From assembly GCA_023417315.1 (NCBI GenBank), contig JAEZFW010000010.1, positions 5,877 to 69,876 of the forward strand: a DNA stretch of 64,000 nt, read 5' to 3'. The stretch comes from Pseudomonadota bacterium (GTDB taxonomy: Bacteria > Pseudomonadota > Gammaproteobacteria > Steroidobacterales > Steroidobacteraceae). The notes under the pieces are model-generated. The model worked only from the letters and a program-made list of their open reading frames with translations. It did no database searches and was not told the origin of the DNA. Each line of letters begins with the position of its first letter. Position 1 is the first letter of the stretch. This document shows positions 45,976-53,735 of the stretch, one piece after another. The translations under genes were made by a program, and so were the position numbers.

Positions 45976-46614
45976 ATGTCGCAGTTCCACGCCCTTGAGG
46001 TTCCTGCTGAAGTGATTCGCTCGGCGAGCGCGGGAGACGCGCGGGCGCATGAGGCAATCTTTCTCGCGTGTCGGCGTCCGGTGTACACGCTGATCCGCAG
46101 GCTCGTTCCGAGAGCCGCGGTTGCGGACGATCTGTTCCAGGACACGTTTGTCGAGATCCTGCGCAGCATTCACACGTACTCGGGCGAGGGCTCGTTCGCT
46201 GGGTGGGTGAGAAGCATCGCTGTGAGCAAGTGCCTCATGTATCTGCGCTCGCCTTGGCACCGGAGCTTGTTGTGGCTGGACGGCGATGAGCAGGGCGCGC
46301 ACGAGTTGGTCGATACGCGATCCGCCGAGCCCGAGCACGGGCATGACGATCTGAGTCGTGCCTTGGCCGACTTGCCCGTGCTGACGCGCACGGTCGTGTG
46401 GCTCTACGACGTCGAGGGTTACACACATCCTGAGATCGCGCGCCTGCTCGGACGCACGATCAGCTTCTCGAAATCGCAGTTGGCGCGAGCTCATGCCCGC
46501 TTGCGCACCGCGTTGGGCGCAGAGCACGCACCGCAGTCTCGTACTGCAGCCAGTCGTGCATCGACTGCGCACGACACGGCGTCGATGACGCGGCTAGCAG
46601 CGCTCGGAGAATGA
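45976..46614 (+). CDS. ECF-type RNA polymerase sigma factor
   Basis: A 212-residue sigma-70 family protein with region 2 (FLACRRPVYTLIRRLVPR, DDLFQDTFVEILRSI, GSFAGWVRSIAVSKC) and region 4 (LADLPVLTRTVVWLYDVEGYTHPEIARLLG). A serine/alanine-rich tail of about 30 residues follows. The stop overlaps the start of the anti-sigma gene (ATGA). The regulon is unknown; the PDZ protein gene downstream is part of the same unit and possibly a target. Confidence 0.92.
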   Translation: MSQFHALEVPAEVIRSASAGDARAHEAIFLACRRPVYTLIRRLVPRAAVADDLFQDTFVEILRSIHTYSGEGSFAGWVRSIAVSKCLMYLRSPWHRSLLWLDGDEQGAHELVDTRSAEPEHGHDDLSRALADLPVLTRTVVWLYDVEGYTHPEIARLLGRTISFSKSQLARAHARLRTALGAEHAPQSRTAASRASTAHDTASMTRLAALGE

Positions 46615-47264
46615 TTCAGGTCATGACCATGCATCCTCGCACCGAAGATCTATTGTCGATTCGCGATGGGCTCAGCGATGCGCGCTGGCGGGAGCATATC
46701 GATCGATGCGGCGAATGCGCTGCGCGCCTGGCAGAGCTCGAACGTACACGCTGCGCATTGCGCGCGCTTCCCGCGATCGAGCCATCGGTTGCTTGGTCGC
46801 AGGTGCAATCGAAGTTGGATTCTTTGCGATTGGGTGCACCGGTTCGCTCGCAAACGCGCAAGCGGGTTGCACGCACCACAGTCGGCCTAGCGATCGCCGC
46901 GAGCGCGGCGGTGGCGGCTGTAGTCATCACATTGCAGCAAACGCAGGTCGACTCACCCGAACAGCAACCGCTCGCGGCCGCACCTGCGAATACGACTGCG
47001 GATCTCACGAGTTTGATCGAGCGGTCCCGACGTCTCGACACATTGTTGCAGGCGATGCCTGAACGTCCGCGTATCGAGCGGGTGTCGATGGCGGCAACAC
47101 TCGACACGATGGAAGAGCGCATTCAGTGGCTCGACTATCAGCTTTCATACGCGGCAGGCGATTTGGATGCGATGCAGTCAGAACGTCTGTGGCAGGAGCG
47201 AGTCGAGCTCATGGACTCGCTCGTGAAGGTGCGTTACGCGCAGGCGCGCACGGCTTCGTTCTAG
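46611..47264 (+). CDS. Anti-sigma factor with zinc-binding (ZAS) domain and one membrane helix
   Basis: A 217-residue protein translationally coupled to the sigma gene. The N-terminal His29-x3-Cys33-x2-Cys36 (HIDRCGEC) is the ZAS zinc signature that holds ECF sigma factors. A single membrane helix (about 90-108) follows, then a periplasmic region with Thr/Ala-rich and helical, coiled-coil-like parts (TMEERIQWLDYQLSYAAGDL). It presumably sequesters the sigma factor at the inner membrane. The released signal is unknown. An internal ATG (M7) is an alternative start. Confidence 0.88.
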   Translation: MIQVMTMHPRTEDLLSIRDGLSDARWREHIDRCGECAARLAELERTRCALRALPAIEPSVAWSQVQSKLDSLRLGAPVRSQTRKRVARTTVGLAIAASAAVAAVVITLQQTQVDSPEQQPLAAAPANTTADLTSLIERSRRLDTLLQAMPERPRIERVSMAATLDTMEERIQWLDYQLSYAAGDLDAMQSERLWQERVELMDSLVKVRYAQARTASF

Positions 47265-47314
47265 TCATTGAAGACGGTAGATCCTCAACTCAGCAAGTTC
47301 CATTCATCGAGGGC

Positions 47315-48301
47315 ATGATCGTGAACGTTTCGAAGATGCTACGCACGGTAGTCTGTGTATGTCTTGCGGCATACGGTAGCGGGACTGTGGCGGCGGAAAG
47401 CGAAGAGGAATCTCTCGAAGTGCTGCAGCACAAGCTCGAGGAAGCGCAAGAGCGGCTCGACGCTGCGGCGCGCGATGTCGCAGAGCTCAGCATGTCGTTG
47501 TCCGACGGAATGTTTCCGGCGCCGCCACTACCGCCATTACCGGCGAACAACGGTTTTCTGGGTATCGCACTGTCGGCCGACGATGCCAAACGCGCTGACG
47601 GCGTGGAAGTCGCGAGCGTGAGCCCACGCGGAGCAGCAGCGGAGGCCGGTCTCAAGCCTGGCGATGTGCTGGTTCAGATCGATGGCAAATCCCTTGCGCG
47701 CGAGGGCTCGACGGGTCCGAATCAAAAGTTGTTGGACCACATGCGCTCGGTCAAACCCGATCAGAAGGTGAAGCTGCGCTATAAACGAGACGGCAAGACG
47801 CAGGATGTCGAGGTGGTCGCGCAACCCATGCGAAATCATGTGTTCGCGAGGCGCGCCCCAAACGGGGGCGCGCATCCGTTCATCGAGCTGTTGCCGGAAT
47901 TCGGGTTCTCTCGTGCTCACGGCGTTTTCGGCAGCGCAGAGCTCGTCGCGATGACGCCGAAGTTGGGTCAGTACTTCGGGACGGACAAGGGACTGCTCGT
48001 GGTGCGTGCACCGGACGATGATCGACTCAAGATCGAAGAGGGCGATGTGATTCTGGATATAGATGGACGCGTGCCCTCGAGCCCCTCGCATGCCTTCCGC
48101 ATCCTGAGCTCGTATCAAGGCGGCGAGAAGCTCAAGCTCAATGTAATGCGGCAAAGGAAGAAGCTCACATTCGATCTCGTCGTGCCTGAACCGCAAGATC
48201 GCTTGGAATTCCGGCGCGGCGCTCCTCCTACACCCGTCGAGCCTGCACGGGCACCTGCGCCGCATCCGCCCGCCGTCGTGCGCTCGCAAACGACAGCGTG
48301 A
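47315..48301 (+). CDS. Exported protein with coiled coil and two PDZ domains
   Basis: A 328-residue protein from the ATG at 47315. A signal peptide ends near AYGSGTVAA, then come a short acidic coiled coil (about 29-62), a proline-rich hinge (PAPPLPPLP), PDZ1 (about 80-175, GFLGIALSADDA to GLKPGDVLVQIDGK) and PDZ2 (about 195-290, KIEEGDVILDIDGRVPSS). No protease domain is present, so it is not DegP or RseP. It follows the anti-sigma gene by 50 bases. I infer that it binds exposed C-termini of envelope proteins and feeds the sigma/anti-sigma switch. Confidence 0.82.
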   Translation: MIVNVSKMLRTVVCVCLAAYGSGTVAAESEEESLEVLQHKLEEAQERLDAAARDVAELSMSLSDGMFPAPPLPPLPANNGFLGIALSADDAKRADGVEVASVSPRGAAAEAGLKPGDVLVQIDGKSLAREGSTGPNQKLLDHMRSVKPDQKVKLRYKRDGKTQDVEVVAQPMRNHVFARRAPNGGAHPFIELLPEFGFSRAHGVFGSAELVAMTPKLGQYFGTDKGLLVVRAPDDDRLKIEEGDVILDIDGRVPSSPSHAFRILSSYQGGEKLKLNVMRQRKKLTFDLVVPEPQDRLEFRRGAPPTPVEPARAPAPHPPAVVRSQTTA

Positions 48302-48305
48302 AAAA

Positions 48306-48395
48306 GAAGGGGATAGGGGATAGGGGATCGCAAGAGAACGCGAGTGAATAGGGTGTCTGACTTTCCCCTATCCCCTTTCCCCTATCCCCTTGTTC
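48306..48395. repeat. PTR17: paired tandem-repeat element, unit GGGGATA
   Basis: The left arm (48306-48328) is GAAGGGGATAGGGGATA-like. The right arm (48356-48395) starts TCTGACT and has CCCCTATC and CCCCTTTC units ending CTTGTTC. It lies against the damaged 5' end of queA. Confidence 0.88.
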
Positions 48396-48414
48396 GTGCT
48401 TCCGTGCGCGCCCC

Positions 48415-49443
48415 AGGCGGCGCGCCGACTTCCACTACGATCTGCCTCCCGAACTGATTGCGCAGCGGCCCGCGCCTTCGCGCGCGGGAAGTCGCTTGCT
48501 CCATCTCGACGGCGTCTCGGGATCCTTGCGCGATCTGGAGTTCGCTTCCTTGCCGGCGCTGCTTCGTCGCGGCGACCTGCTCGTATTCAACGATACGAAA
48601 GTGATCCCGGCGCGCATTCTGGGTACGAAGCCAACCGGCGGACAGGTTGAGATTCTGCTGGAACGTGTACTCGAGGGCACGCGCATCCTCGCGCACGTTC
48701 ATGCGAGCAAGCCGCTGCGACCCGAAGTACCGGTTACGTTGCCGGGAGGCGCGAGCGCGACATTCGTTCGGCGCAACGATGATCTGTTCGAGCTCGAGTT
48801 GGACGTCGAGCCGCTCGCATACTTCGAAGCGCACGGCTCCATGCCCTTGCCGCCATACATCGAGCGCGCGAGCGAGCAGGACGACGCGAATCGATATCAA
48901 ACGGTCTACGCGCGCGAGCCGGGCGCGGTCGCAGCACCCACTGCGGGGCTTCACTTCGACGAAGCGATGCTCGCGCGCTGCGCCGAGATCGGTGCTCGTT
49001 CGGCGTACGTCACCCTGCATGTCGGGGCGGGCACGTTCCAACCCGTGCGAGTCGACGATCTCGATCAACATCGGATGCATGCCGAGCGCGTGACCGTCAA
49101 TCGCGCTACATGCGATCTCATCGAAGAGACGCGAGCAGCAGGCGGGCGTGTCATTGCCGTCGGGACGACTGTCGTCAGGAGTTTGGAGTCGGCGGTGAGA
49201 GATGGCCGTGTGCAGCCGTTCATCGGCGAGACACGATTGTTCATTCGTCCGGGCTACACATTCGTAGCGGTCGACGCGCTGCTCACGAACTTCCATCTGC
49301 CCGAATCGACGCTCTTGATGCTCGTGTGCGCGTTCGCGGGATACGAAAACGTCATGCGCGCCTATCGGCATGCGGTTCGCGAGCGCTATCGATTCTTCAG
49401 CTACGGGGATGCGATGTTTGTAGAGAAAGGCTATAGACCGTAG
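48415..49443 (+). CDS. queA: S-adenosylmethionine:tRNA ribosyltransferase-isomerase QueA (start codon missing)
   Basis: Makes epoxyqueuosine in tRNA. The conserved N-terminus RRADFHYDLPPELIAQRP is intact in frame from 48418. Further blocks are LVFNDTKVIPARI, EPGAVAAPTAGLHFDE, TLHVGAGTFQPVR and TNFHLPESTLLMLVCAF. The codon where ATG is expected (48415-48417) is AGG. No ATG, GTG or TTG occurs in frame between the upstream stop (48358) and a TTG at 48496, which would delete the conserved N-terminus. One extra C in the CCCC run at 48411-48414 would bring a GTG at 48404 into frame. The last residues (GYRP) and the TAG stop lie in PTR18. Confidence 0.85.
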   Translation, partial: RRRADFHYDLPPELIAQRPAPSRAGSRLLHLDGVSGSLRDLEFASLPALLRRGDLLVFNDTKVIPARILGTKPTGGQVEILLERVLEGTRILAHVHASKPLRPEVPVTLPGGASATFVRRNDDLFELELDVEPLAYFEAHGSMPLPPYIERASEQDDANRYQTVYAREPGAVAAPTAGLHFDEAMLARCAEIGARSAYVTLHVGAGTFQPVRVDDLDQHRMHAERVTVNRATCDLIEETRAAGGRVIAVGTTVVRSLESAVRDGRVQPFIGETRLFIRPGYTFVAVDALLTNFHLPESTLLMLVCAFAGYENVMRAYRHAVRERYRFFSYGDAMFVEKGYRP

Positions 49444-49533
49444 GCTGTAGACTGTAGCCAGAATGAAGATCTCAATCGCTAAAGCGTCACCGTTTTCTTC
49501 CGGGCTACAGCCTACAGCCTACAGCCAACAGTC
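49429..49533. repeat. PTR18: paired tandem-repeat element, unit GGCTGTA
   Basis: The left arm (49429-49462) has CCGTAGGCTGTAGACTGTAG units ending CCAGA. The right arm (49498 to about 49529) has TTCCGGGCTACAG and AGCCTAC units. The left arm supplies the queA stop, and the right arm ends shortly before the tgt ATG at 49538. Its class is shared with PTR4 and PTR20. Confidence 0.9.
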
Positions 49534-49537
49534 GTAG

Positions 49538-50647
49538 ATGCACTTCCAACTCTTCTCCACCGATGGACGCGCGCGTCGCGGTCGGATCACATTTCCGCGC
49601 GGCGTCGTCGAGACACCCGCGTTCATGCCGGTAGGTACGTATGGGACTGTGAAGGCGATGACTCCGGAGGAGCTCGTCGGCATCGGTGCGCAGATCATCC
49701 TGGGCAATACCTTCCATCTCATGCTGCGCCCCGGGATGGACGTAATCCGTGCACACGATGGCTTACATCGGTTCATGAACTGGACAGGTCCGATTCTCAC
49801 CGACTCGGGCGGCTTTCAAGTGTTCAGCCTCGCGGAGCTGCGCAAGATCACGGAGGAGGGCGTGAGCTTTCGCTCGCCCGTGAACGGCGATCTGGTAATG
49901 CTCACGCCCGAGCGCTCGATGCAGGTGCAGAAGGATCTCGACTCTGACGTCGTCATGATCTTCGATGAGTGCACACCCTATCCAGCCACCGAGGCGCAAG
50001 CGCGCACCTCGATGGAGATGTCGCTGCGATGGGCCGCCCGCAGCCGCGCCGAGTTCGATCGACTCGGCAATGCGAATGCCCTGTTCGGCATCGTGCAAGG
50101 CGGCATGTACGTTCCGTTGCGCGAAGCGTCCATCGCGGGGCTCACCGGGATCGGTTTCGATGGTTATGCAATCGGTGGTCTGGCTGTCGGAGAGCCTAAA
50201 GAGGAGCGCGAACGGGTCATCGAAGCGATCGAGCCTGTTCTACCGGCAGATCGGCCGAGATACCTGATGGGTGTGGGAACGCCGGAAGACCTCGTGGAGG
50301 CCGTGCGACGAGGCATCGATATGTTCGATTGCGTCATGCCCACCCGGCACGCTCGGAACGGACATTTCTTCACGACTGACGGCGTGCTCAAGATCCGCAA
50401 TGCACGCTATGAATCCGATACACGTCCTCTCGATGAGACATGCACGTGCTACACCTGCGCGCACTACAGCCGGGCGTACCTCAGACACCTCGACAAGTGC
50501 GGAGAAATTTTGGCTGCGCGGCTCGGCACCATTCATAATCTGCATCATTACCTCGCCTTGATGCAGTCGATGCGTAACGCAATCGAAGAACAACGCTTCA
50601 ACGCCTTCGCCGCCGATTTCTACGCGCGCCGGCGAGAGCGCGAATGA
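49538..50647 (+). CDS. tgt: tRNA-guanine transglycosylase
   Basis: Exchanges guanine-34 for preQ1 in GUN tRNAs. The 369 residues contain the proton-acceptor region TDSGGFQVFSL, GGLAVGEPKEE, the catalytic aspartate in DMFDCVMPTRHARNG and the zinc site CTCYTCAHYSRAYLRHL. It is full length. It works with queA upstream. PTR18 replaces a recognisable ribosome site. Confidence 0.97.
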   Translation: MHFQLFSTDGRARRGRITFPRGVVETPAFMPVGTYGTVKAMTPEELVGIGAQIILGNTFHLMLRPGMDVIRAHDGLHRFMNWTGPILTDSGGFQVFSLAELRKITEEGVSFRSPVNGDLVMLTPERSMQVQKDLDSDVVMIFDECTPYPATEAQARTSMEMSLRWAARSRAEFDRLGNANALFGIVQGGMYVPLREASIAGLTGIGFDGYAIGGLAVGEPKEERERVIEAIEPVLPADRPRYLMGVGTPEDLVEAVRRGIDMFDCVMPTRHARNGHFFTTDGVLKIRNARYESDTRPLDETCTCYTCAHYSRAYLRHLDKCGEILAARLGTIHNLHHYLALMQSMRNAIEEQRFNAFAADFYARRRERE

Positions 50648-50705
50648 GCGCGCGCTTGCGTTGCTGTTCGGCACGGCAGCTTCGTGAAGGGCGGGACTTC
50701 GCGAC

Positions 50706-51800
50706 ATGAGTTCGACATCCTCCATGCTTGCTGATCTGCCGACTGCTCCGTGGTTTCGCCGCCTTCTCGTCGCGGGCATGATCCTAGGCATCGTGCTGCT
50801 GACGTTCAGCGTCCTGCAGCCGTTCCTGGTGCCCCTGATTTGGGGAGCGATCCTTGCGTATGTGAGCTGGCCGGCGAATCAGCGCGTGCTGCGTTGGGTC
50901 GGCGGACGTCCTGCGCTTGCGGCTTTGATCACGACGCTGCTCGTGACGCTGGCGCTCATCGTGCCGATGATCTGGCTGATCCTCTTACTGCGTGTCGAGG
51001 CGCTGGCGGCATATGCCGAAGTGCAAGCGTTTCTCGCTACGCGCCCCACGTTACCGCCCGCATTGGCCGATGTGCCGTGGCTCGGACCCTGGGCGCAGCA
51101 GTTGCTCGCGGAGCTTGCCGATAACCCCGGTGCCTTGCGCGAGCAGTTCGTGTTTCTGATGGAGGAGTCTTCGCTCGAGGTCTCACGGCTCATCGGCGGC
51201 GTGGGGCGGAACGCGGCGAAGTTGTTCTTCGCGGTGCTCTCGATGTTCTTCCTTCTGCGCGATGGGCCGCGCGTGCTGCGCGAGGTGCGCGCGATTCTCG
51301 AAGGCATCCTCGGTCCGCGCGTGAGCGACTACTTGGACGCAGTCGGTGCGACGACGCAAGCCGTCGTGTATGCCTTGATCCTGGGCGCGATCGCGCAAGG
51401 TGCGGTCGCAGGTATCGGTTACTGGATCTTCGGCCTACAGGCGCCCGTCTTGCTCGGTGCGGTCACGGTGCTCATCGCGCTGATCCCTTTCGGCGCACCG
51501 GTCGTATGGGGCAGCTTGGCCGTGTGGATGCTCGTCACGGGAAACATCGGGCCGGGCATCGGACTCCTGCTCTGGGGACTTCTGCTCGTCAGCTGGATGG
51601 ACAACATCGTGCGGCCGCTCGTCATCTCCAATGCGACGCGCATGCCGTTCTTGCTGGTCGTCTTCGGCGTGCTCGGCGGCGTGCTCGCGTTCGGACTCGT
51701 CGGATTGTTCATCGGCCCTGTGTTGCTCGCTGTCACGCTCGCGATCTGGCGAGAGTGGCTCGAGGAGCATCGGCCGAGGGATACGGTTGCGGGGGCGTGA
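50706..51800 (+). CDS. AI-2E/PerM family membrane protein
   Basis: A 364-residue protein of the AI-2E family transporter fold. Two N-terminal helices (VLLTFSVLQPFLVPLIWGAILAYVSWPANQRV) are followed by a soluble amphipathic section (about 100-155) and five more helices with IALIPFGAPVVWGSLAVW and SWMDNIVRPLVISNATRMPFLLVVFGVLGG, the family signature. The substrate is unknown. It is unusual for it to stand between tgt and yajC. The TGA stop lies at the outer edge of PTR19. Confidence 0.88.
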   Translation: MSSTSSMLADLPTAPWFRRLLVAGMILGIVLLTFSVLQPFLVPLIWGAILAYVSWPANQRVLRWVGGRPALAALITTLLVTLALIVPMIWLILLLRVEALAAYAEVQAFLATRPTLPPALADVPWLGPWAQQLLAELADNPGALREQFVFLMEESSLEVSRLIGGVGRNAAKLFFAVLSMFFLLRDGPRVLREVRAILEGILGPRVSDYLDAVGATTQAVVYALILGAIAQGAVAGIGYWIFGLQAPVLLGAVTVLIALIPFGAPVVWGSLAVWMLVTGNIGPGIGLLLWGLLLVSWMDNIVRPLVISNATRMPFLLVVFGVLGGVLAFGLVGLFIGPVLLAVTLAIWREWLEEHRPRDTVAGA

Positions 51801-51873
51801 CGTGTGGACGTGTGGACGTCAGAGGACCCGCGCTTCCGATGATTACACGACTGCACGCCTACACGTCTGCACG
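51796..51873. repeat. PTR19: paired tandem-repeat element, unit CGTGTGGA
   Basis: The left arm (51796-51823) is CGTGACGTGTGGACG-like, ending GTCAGA. The right arm (51842-51873) has CACGACTGCACGCC and ACACGTCTGCACG units. Both flanking convergent genes end inside it: the PerM-like TGA in the left arm and the CNNM-gene TAG in the right arm. Confidence 0.88.
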
Positions 51874-53166
51874 TTTTCCGCGCACGGCGTCTGCGCGCGC
51901 GAGCAGAATCTTGTCTATCCGTACGCCATCCATATCCATGATCTCGATGCGCAGGTCGCGCCAGGTGAGGGTGTCGCCTGCTTTGGGGATGCGGCCGAGT
52001 CGCGCGAGGACGAATCCGGCGACGGTGTGATAGTCGCGACCGACCAAGTCACGTCGATTGAGACGCCGCTGCAACTCCTCGATCGGAAGATGGCCGTCGA
52101 TCAGCCAGCTCCCATCCGGTCGAGAGATCGCTTCGGGCCGCTCGCGGCTTCCGAGCTCGGGCAGCTCGCCGGCAATCGCTTTCAGGATGTCGATGGGCGT
52201 CGTGATGCCTTCGATTTCGCCGTACTCATCGGTGACGACGGCAAGATGCGTGTTCGAGCGTTGGAACTGATCGAGCAATTGGAGCGCGGAAATCGACTCT
52301 GGAATGTGTAGCGGCGGAACGATGTCGCGCTCGGCATCGATGTGACCGCGGTGCACCGCTTCACTCAGAGTCGCAAGCGTGATCACGCCGAGCAGATTGT
52401 CGAGCTTGCCGCGTGCAATGAGAAAGCGCGCGTGACCGCTTTCCTTTGCCTGTTGCCACAACGTGTCGCACGGATCGTCGATGTCGAGCCACACGACATC
52501 CTGGCGCGGAATCATGATCGAGCCGACCTTACGGTCGGCCAATGCGAGAACGCCTTCCACGAGTCGGCGCTCCGAGGCCAGGAACACGCCCGCACGCGTG
52601 CCTTCTGCAATGAGCGCTCGTACATCGTCTTCTGTCACCGCCGCCTGCGGTGCCGCAGAGATCGGTAGAAGTCTCAGCACGGCATCGACCGACACTCTCA
52701 ACAGCCAGACGAATGGCGCCATGGCTTTCGCGAACCCGCGCATGATCGGCGCGACGCGTATCGCGAGGCCTTCGGCATGGAGCAAGGCGAGCCTTTTTGG
52801 GACGAGCTCACCGATGATGAGCGATACGTAAGTTACGAGCATGGCGACGGCGCCGAATGCCACTTCATCGGCGTAGGTGCCTGGCAGACCGATGTCAAGG
52901 AGAGCGGCCCCGAGTGGTTTCGCCAAGGTTGCCCCGCTATACAGGCCGGTAACGATGCTGATCAGCGTGATGCCGATTTGAATCGAGGACAGCAGGGTGC
53001 TCGGATCTTCGATGAGCGCGAGCGCGGATTTTGCACCCGTCCTGCCTTGCTCCACGGCGGCTTGAATGCGCGCCTTCTTCGATGCAACGAGCGCCATCTC
53101 GGACAAGGCAAAGAAGCCATTGAGCAAGATGAGGAACAAGATGACGAGGATTTCGCCAGTAGGCAT
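51859..53166 (-). CDS. CNNM/CorC (hemolysin C) family membrane protein
   Basis: A 435-residue protein with an N-terminal DUF21 transmembrane domain (about 1-190, starting EILVILFLILLNGFFALSEMALV), a CBS-domain pair (about 205-325, VLALADRKVGSIMIPRQDVVWLD) and a C-terminal CorC/HlyC domain (about 345-425, with EISRPDGSWLIDGHLPIEEL read in parts). The family is associated with magnesium/cobalt efflux or transport. The final RADV residues and TAG stop are read from the repeat units of PTR19. Confidence 0.9.
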   Translation of the reverse strand: MPTGEILVILFLILLNGFFALSEMALVASKKARIQAAVEQGRTGAKSALALIEDPSTLLSSIQIGITLISIVTGLYSGATLAKPLGAALLDIGLPGTYADEVAFGAVAMLVTYVSLIIGELVPKRLALLHAEGLAIRVAPIMRGFAKAMAPFVWLLRVSVDAVLRLLPISAAPQAAVTEDDVRALIAEGTRAGVFLASERRLVEGVLALADRKVGSIMIPRQDVVWLDIDDPCDTLWQQAKESGHARFLIARGKLDNLLGVITLATLSEAVHRGHIDAERDIVPPLHIPESISALQLLDQFQRSNTHLAVVTDEYGEIEGITTPIDILKAIAGELPELGSRERPEAISRPDGSWLIDGHLPIEELQRRLNRRDLVGRDYHTVAGFVLARLGRIPKAGDTLTWRDLRIEIMDMDGVRIDKILLARADAVRGKRADV

Positions 53167-53298
53167 GAACGCTGCGCTGCTCCCGTTGCAGGGGACCCGC
53201 AGTGTAAGGCGGAATGCTGGGCGCCGGCACGTTCACCGAGCCGGATCGGGTCCCGCTGCTCCCGAGCCCGAACCCCACGGGCCCTCTTGGCTCCTGTG

Positions 53299-53304
53299 TA
53301 TAAT
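53299..53304 (+). promoter_or_regulatory. Candidate -10 box of the yajC-secD-secF operon
   Basis: TATAAT in an otherwise GC-rich gap, about 80 bases before yajC. No convincing -35 sits 17 bases upstream, so an activator or a weak -35 is implied. Confidence 0.4.
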
Positions 53305-53349
53305 GCGCCGCTCGTTTTTAGGGCCGGTCACGAGCCGGCATTCTCCAAC

Positions 53350-53369
53350 ACCTCCCTAGAGGTCTTTTT
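53350..53369 (+). terminator. Small terminator-like hairpin in the yajC leader
   Basis: ACCTC (53350-53354), loop CCTA, GAGGT (53359-53363) and then CTTTTT. The stem is only five pairs, so it is a weak terminator or possible attenuator between the -10 box and the yajC start at 53385. Confidence 0.35.
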
Positions 53370-53384
53370 CGGGGGCCATTCAAG

Positions 53385-53717
53385 ATGGACTGGCTGATTT
53401 CGACCGCCGCCGCACAGGCACAAGGCGCGCCTGGGCAGCCCAGTGCGCTCACGAGCTTCCTGCCGCTCATCCTGATCTTCGTCGTTTTCTATTTCCTGCT
53501 GATCCGTCCTCAGACGAAGCGCGCGAAAGAGCATCGCGCCATGATCGCCGCGCTCGAAGTCGGCGCTGAGGTTGTGACGAACGGCGGCATCTTGGGAAAG
53601 GTGACCGAGCTCGGTGACCAGATCATCACGCTCGAGATCGCCGAAGGCGTACGCGTCAAAGTGCAGCGCCACACCGTTGCGCAAGTTCTTCCCAAAGGGA
53701 CGCTCAAGAGCGCCTGA
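53385..53717 (+). CDS. yajC: Preprotein translocase subunit YajC
   Basis: A 110-residue protein with one membrane helix (about 22-44, TSFLPLILIFVVFYFLLIRPQ) followed by the YajC signature RPQTKRAKEHRAMIAAL and GAEVVTNGGILGKV. It associates with SecDF in the inner membrane. It leads the secDF operon, and secD starts 18 bases after its stop. Confidence 0.96.
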   Translation: MDWLISTAAAQAQGAPGQPSALTSFLPLILIFVVFYFLLIRPQTKRAKEHRAMIAALEVGAEVVTNGGILGKVTELGDQIITLEIAEGVRVKVQRHTVAQVLPKGTLKSA

Positions 53718-53735
53718 TCGAAATAGTTTCCTCGC

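Noticed and set aside
48382..49371. 329-residue open frame antisense to queA
   Set aside because: It is a shadow of queA in a GC-rich genome. It has no recognisable domain, and the opposite strand encodes the clear family motifs.
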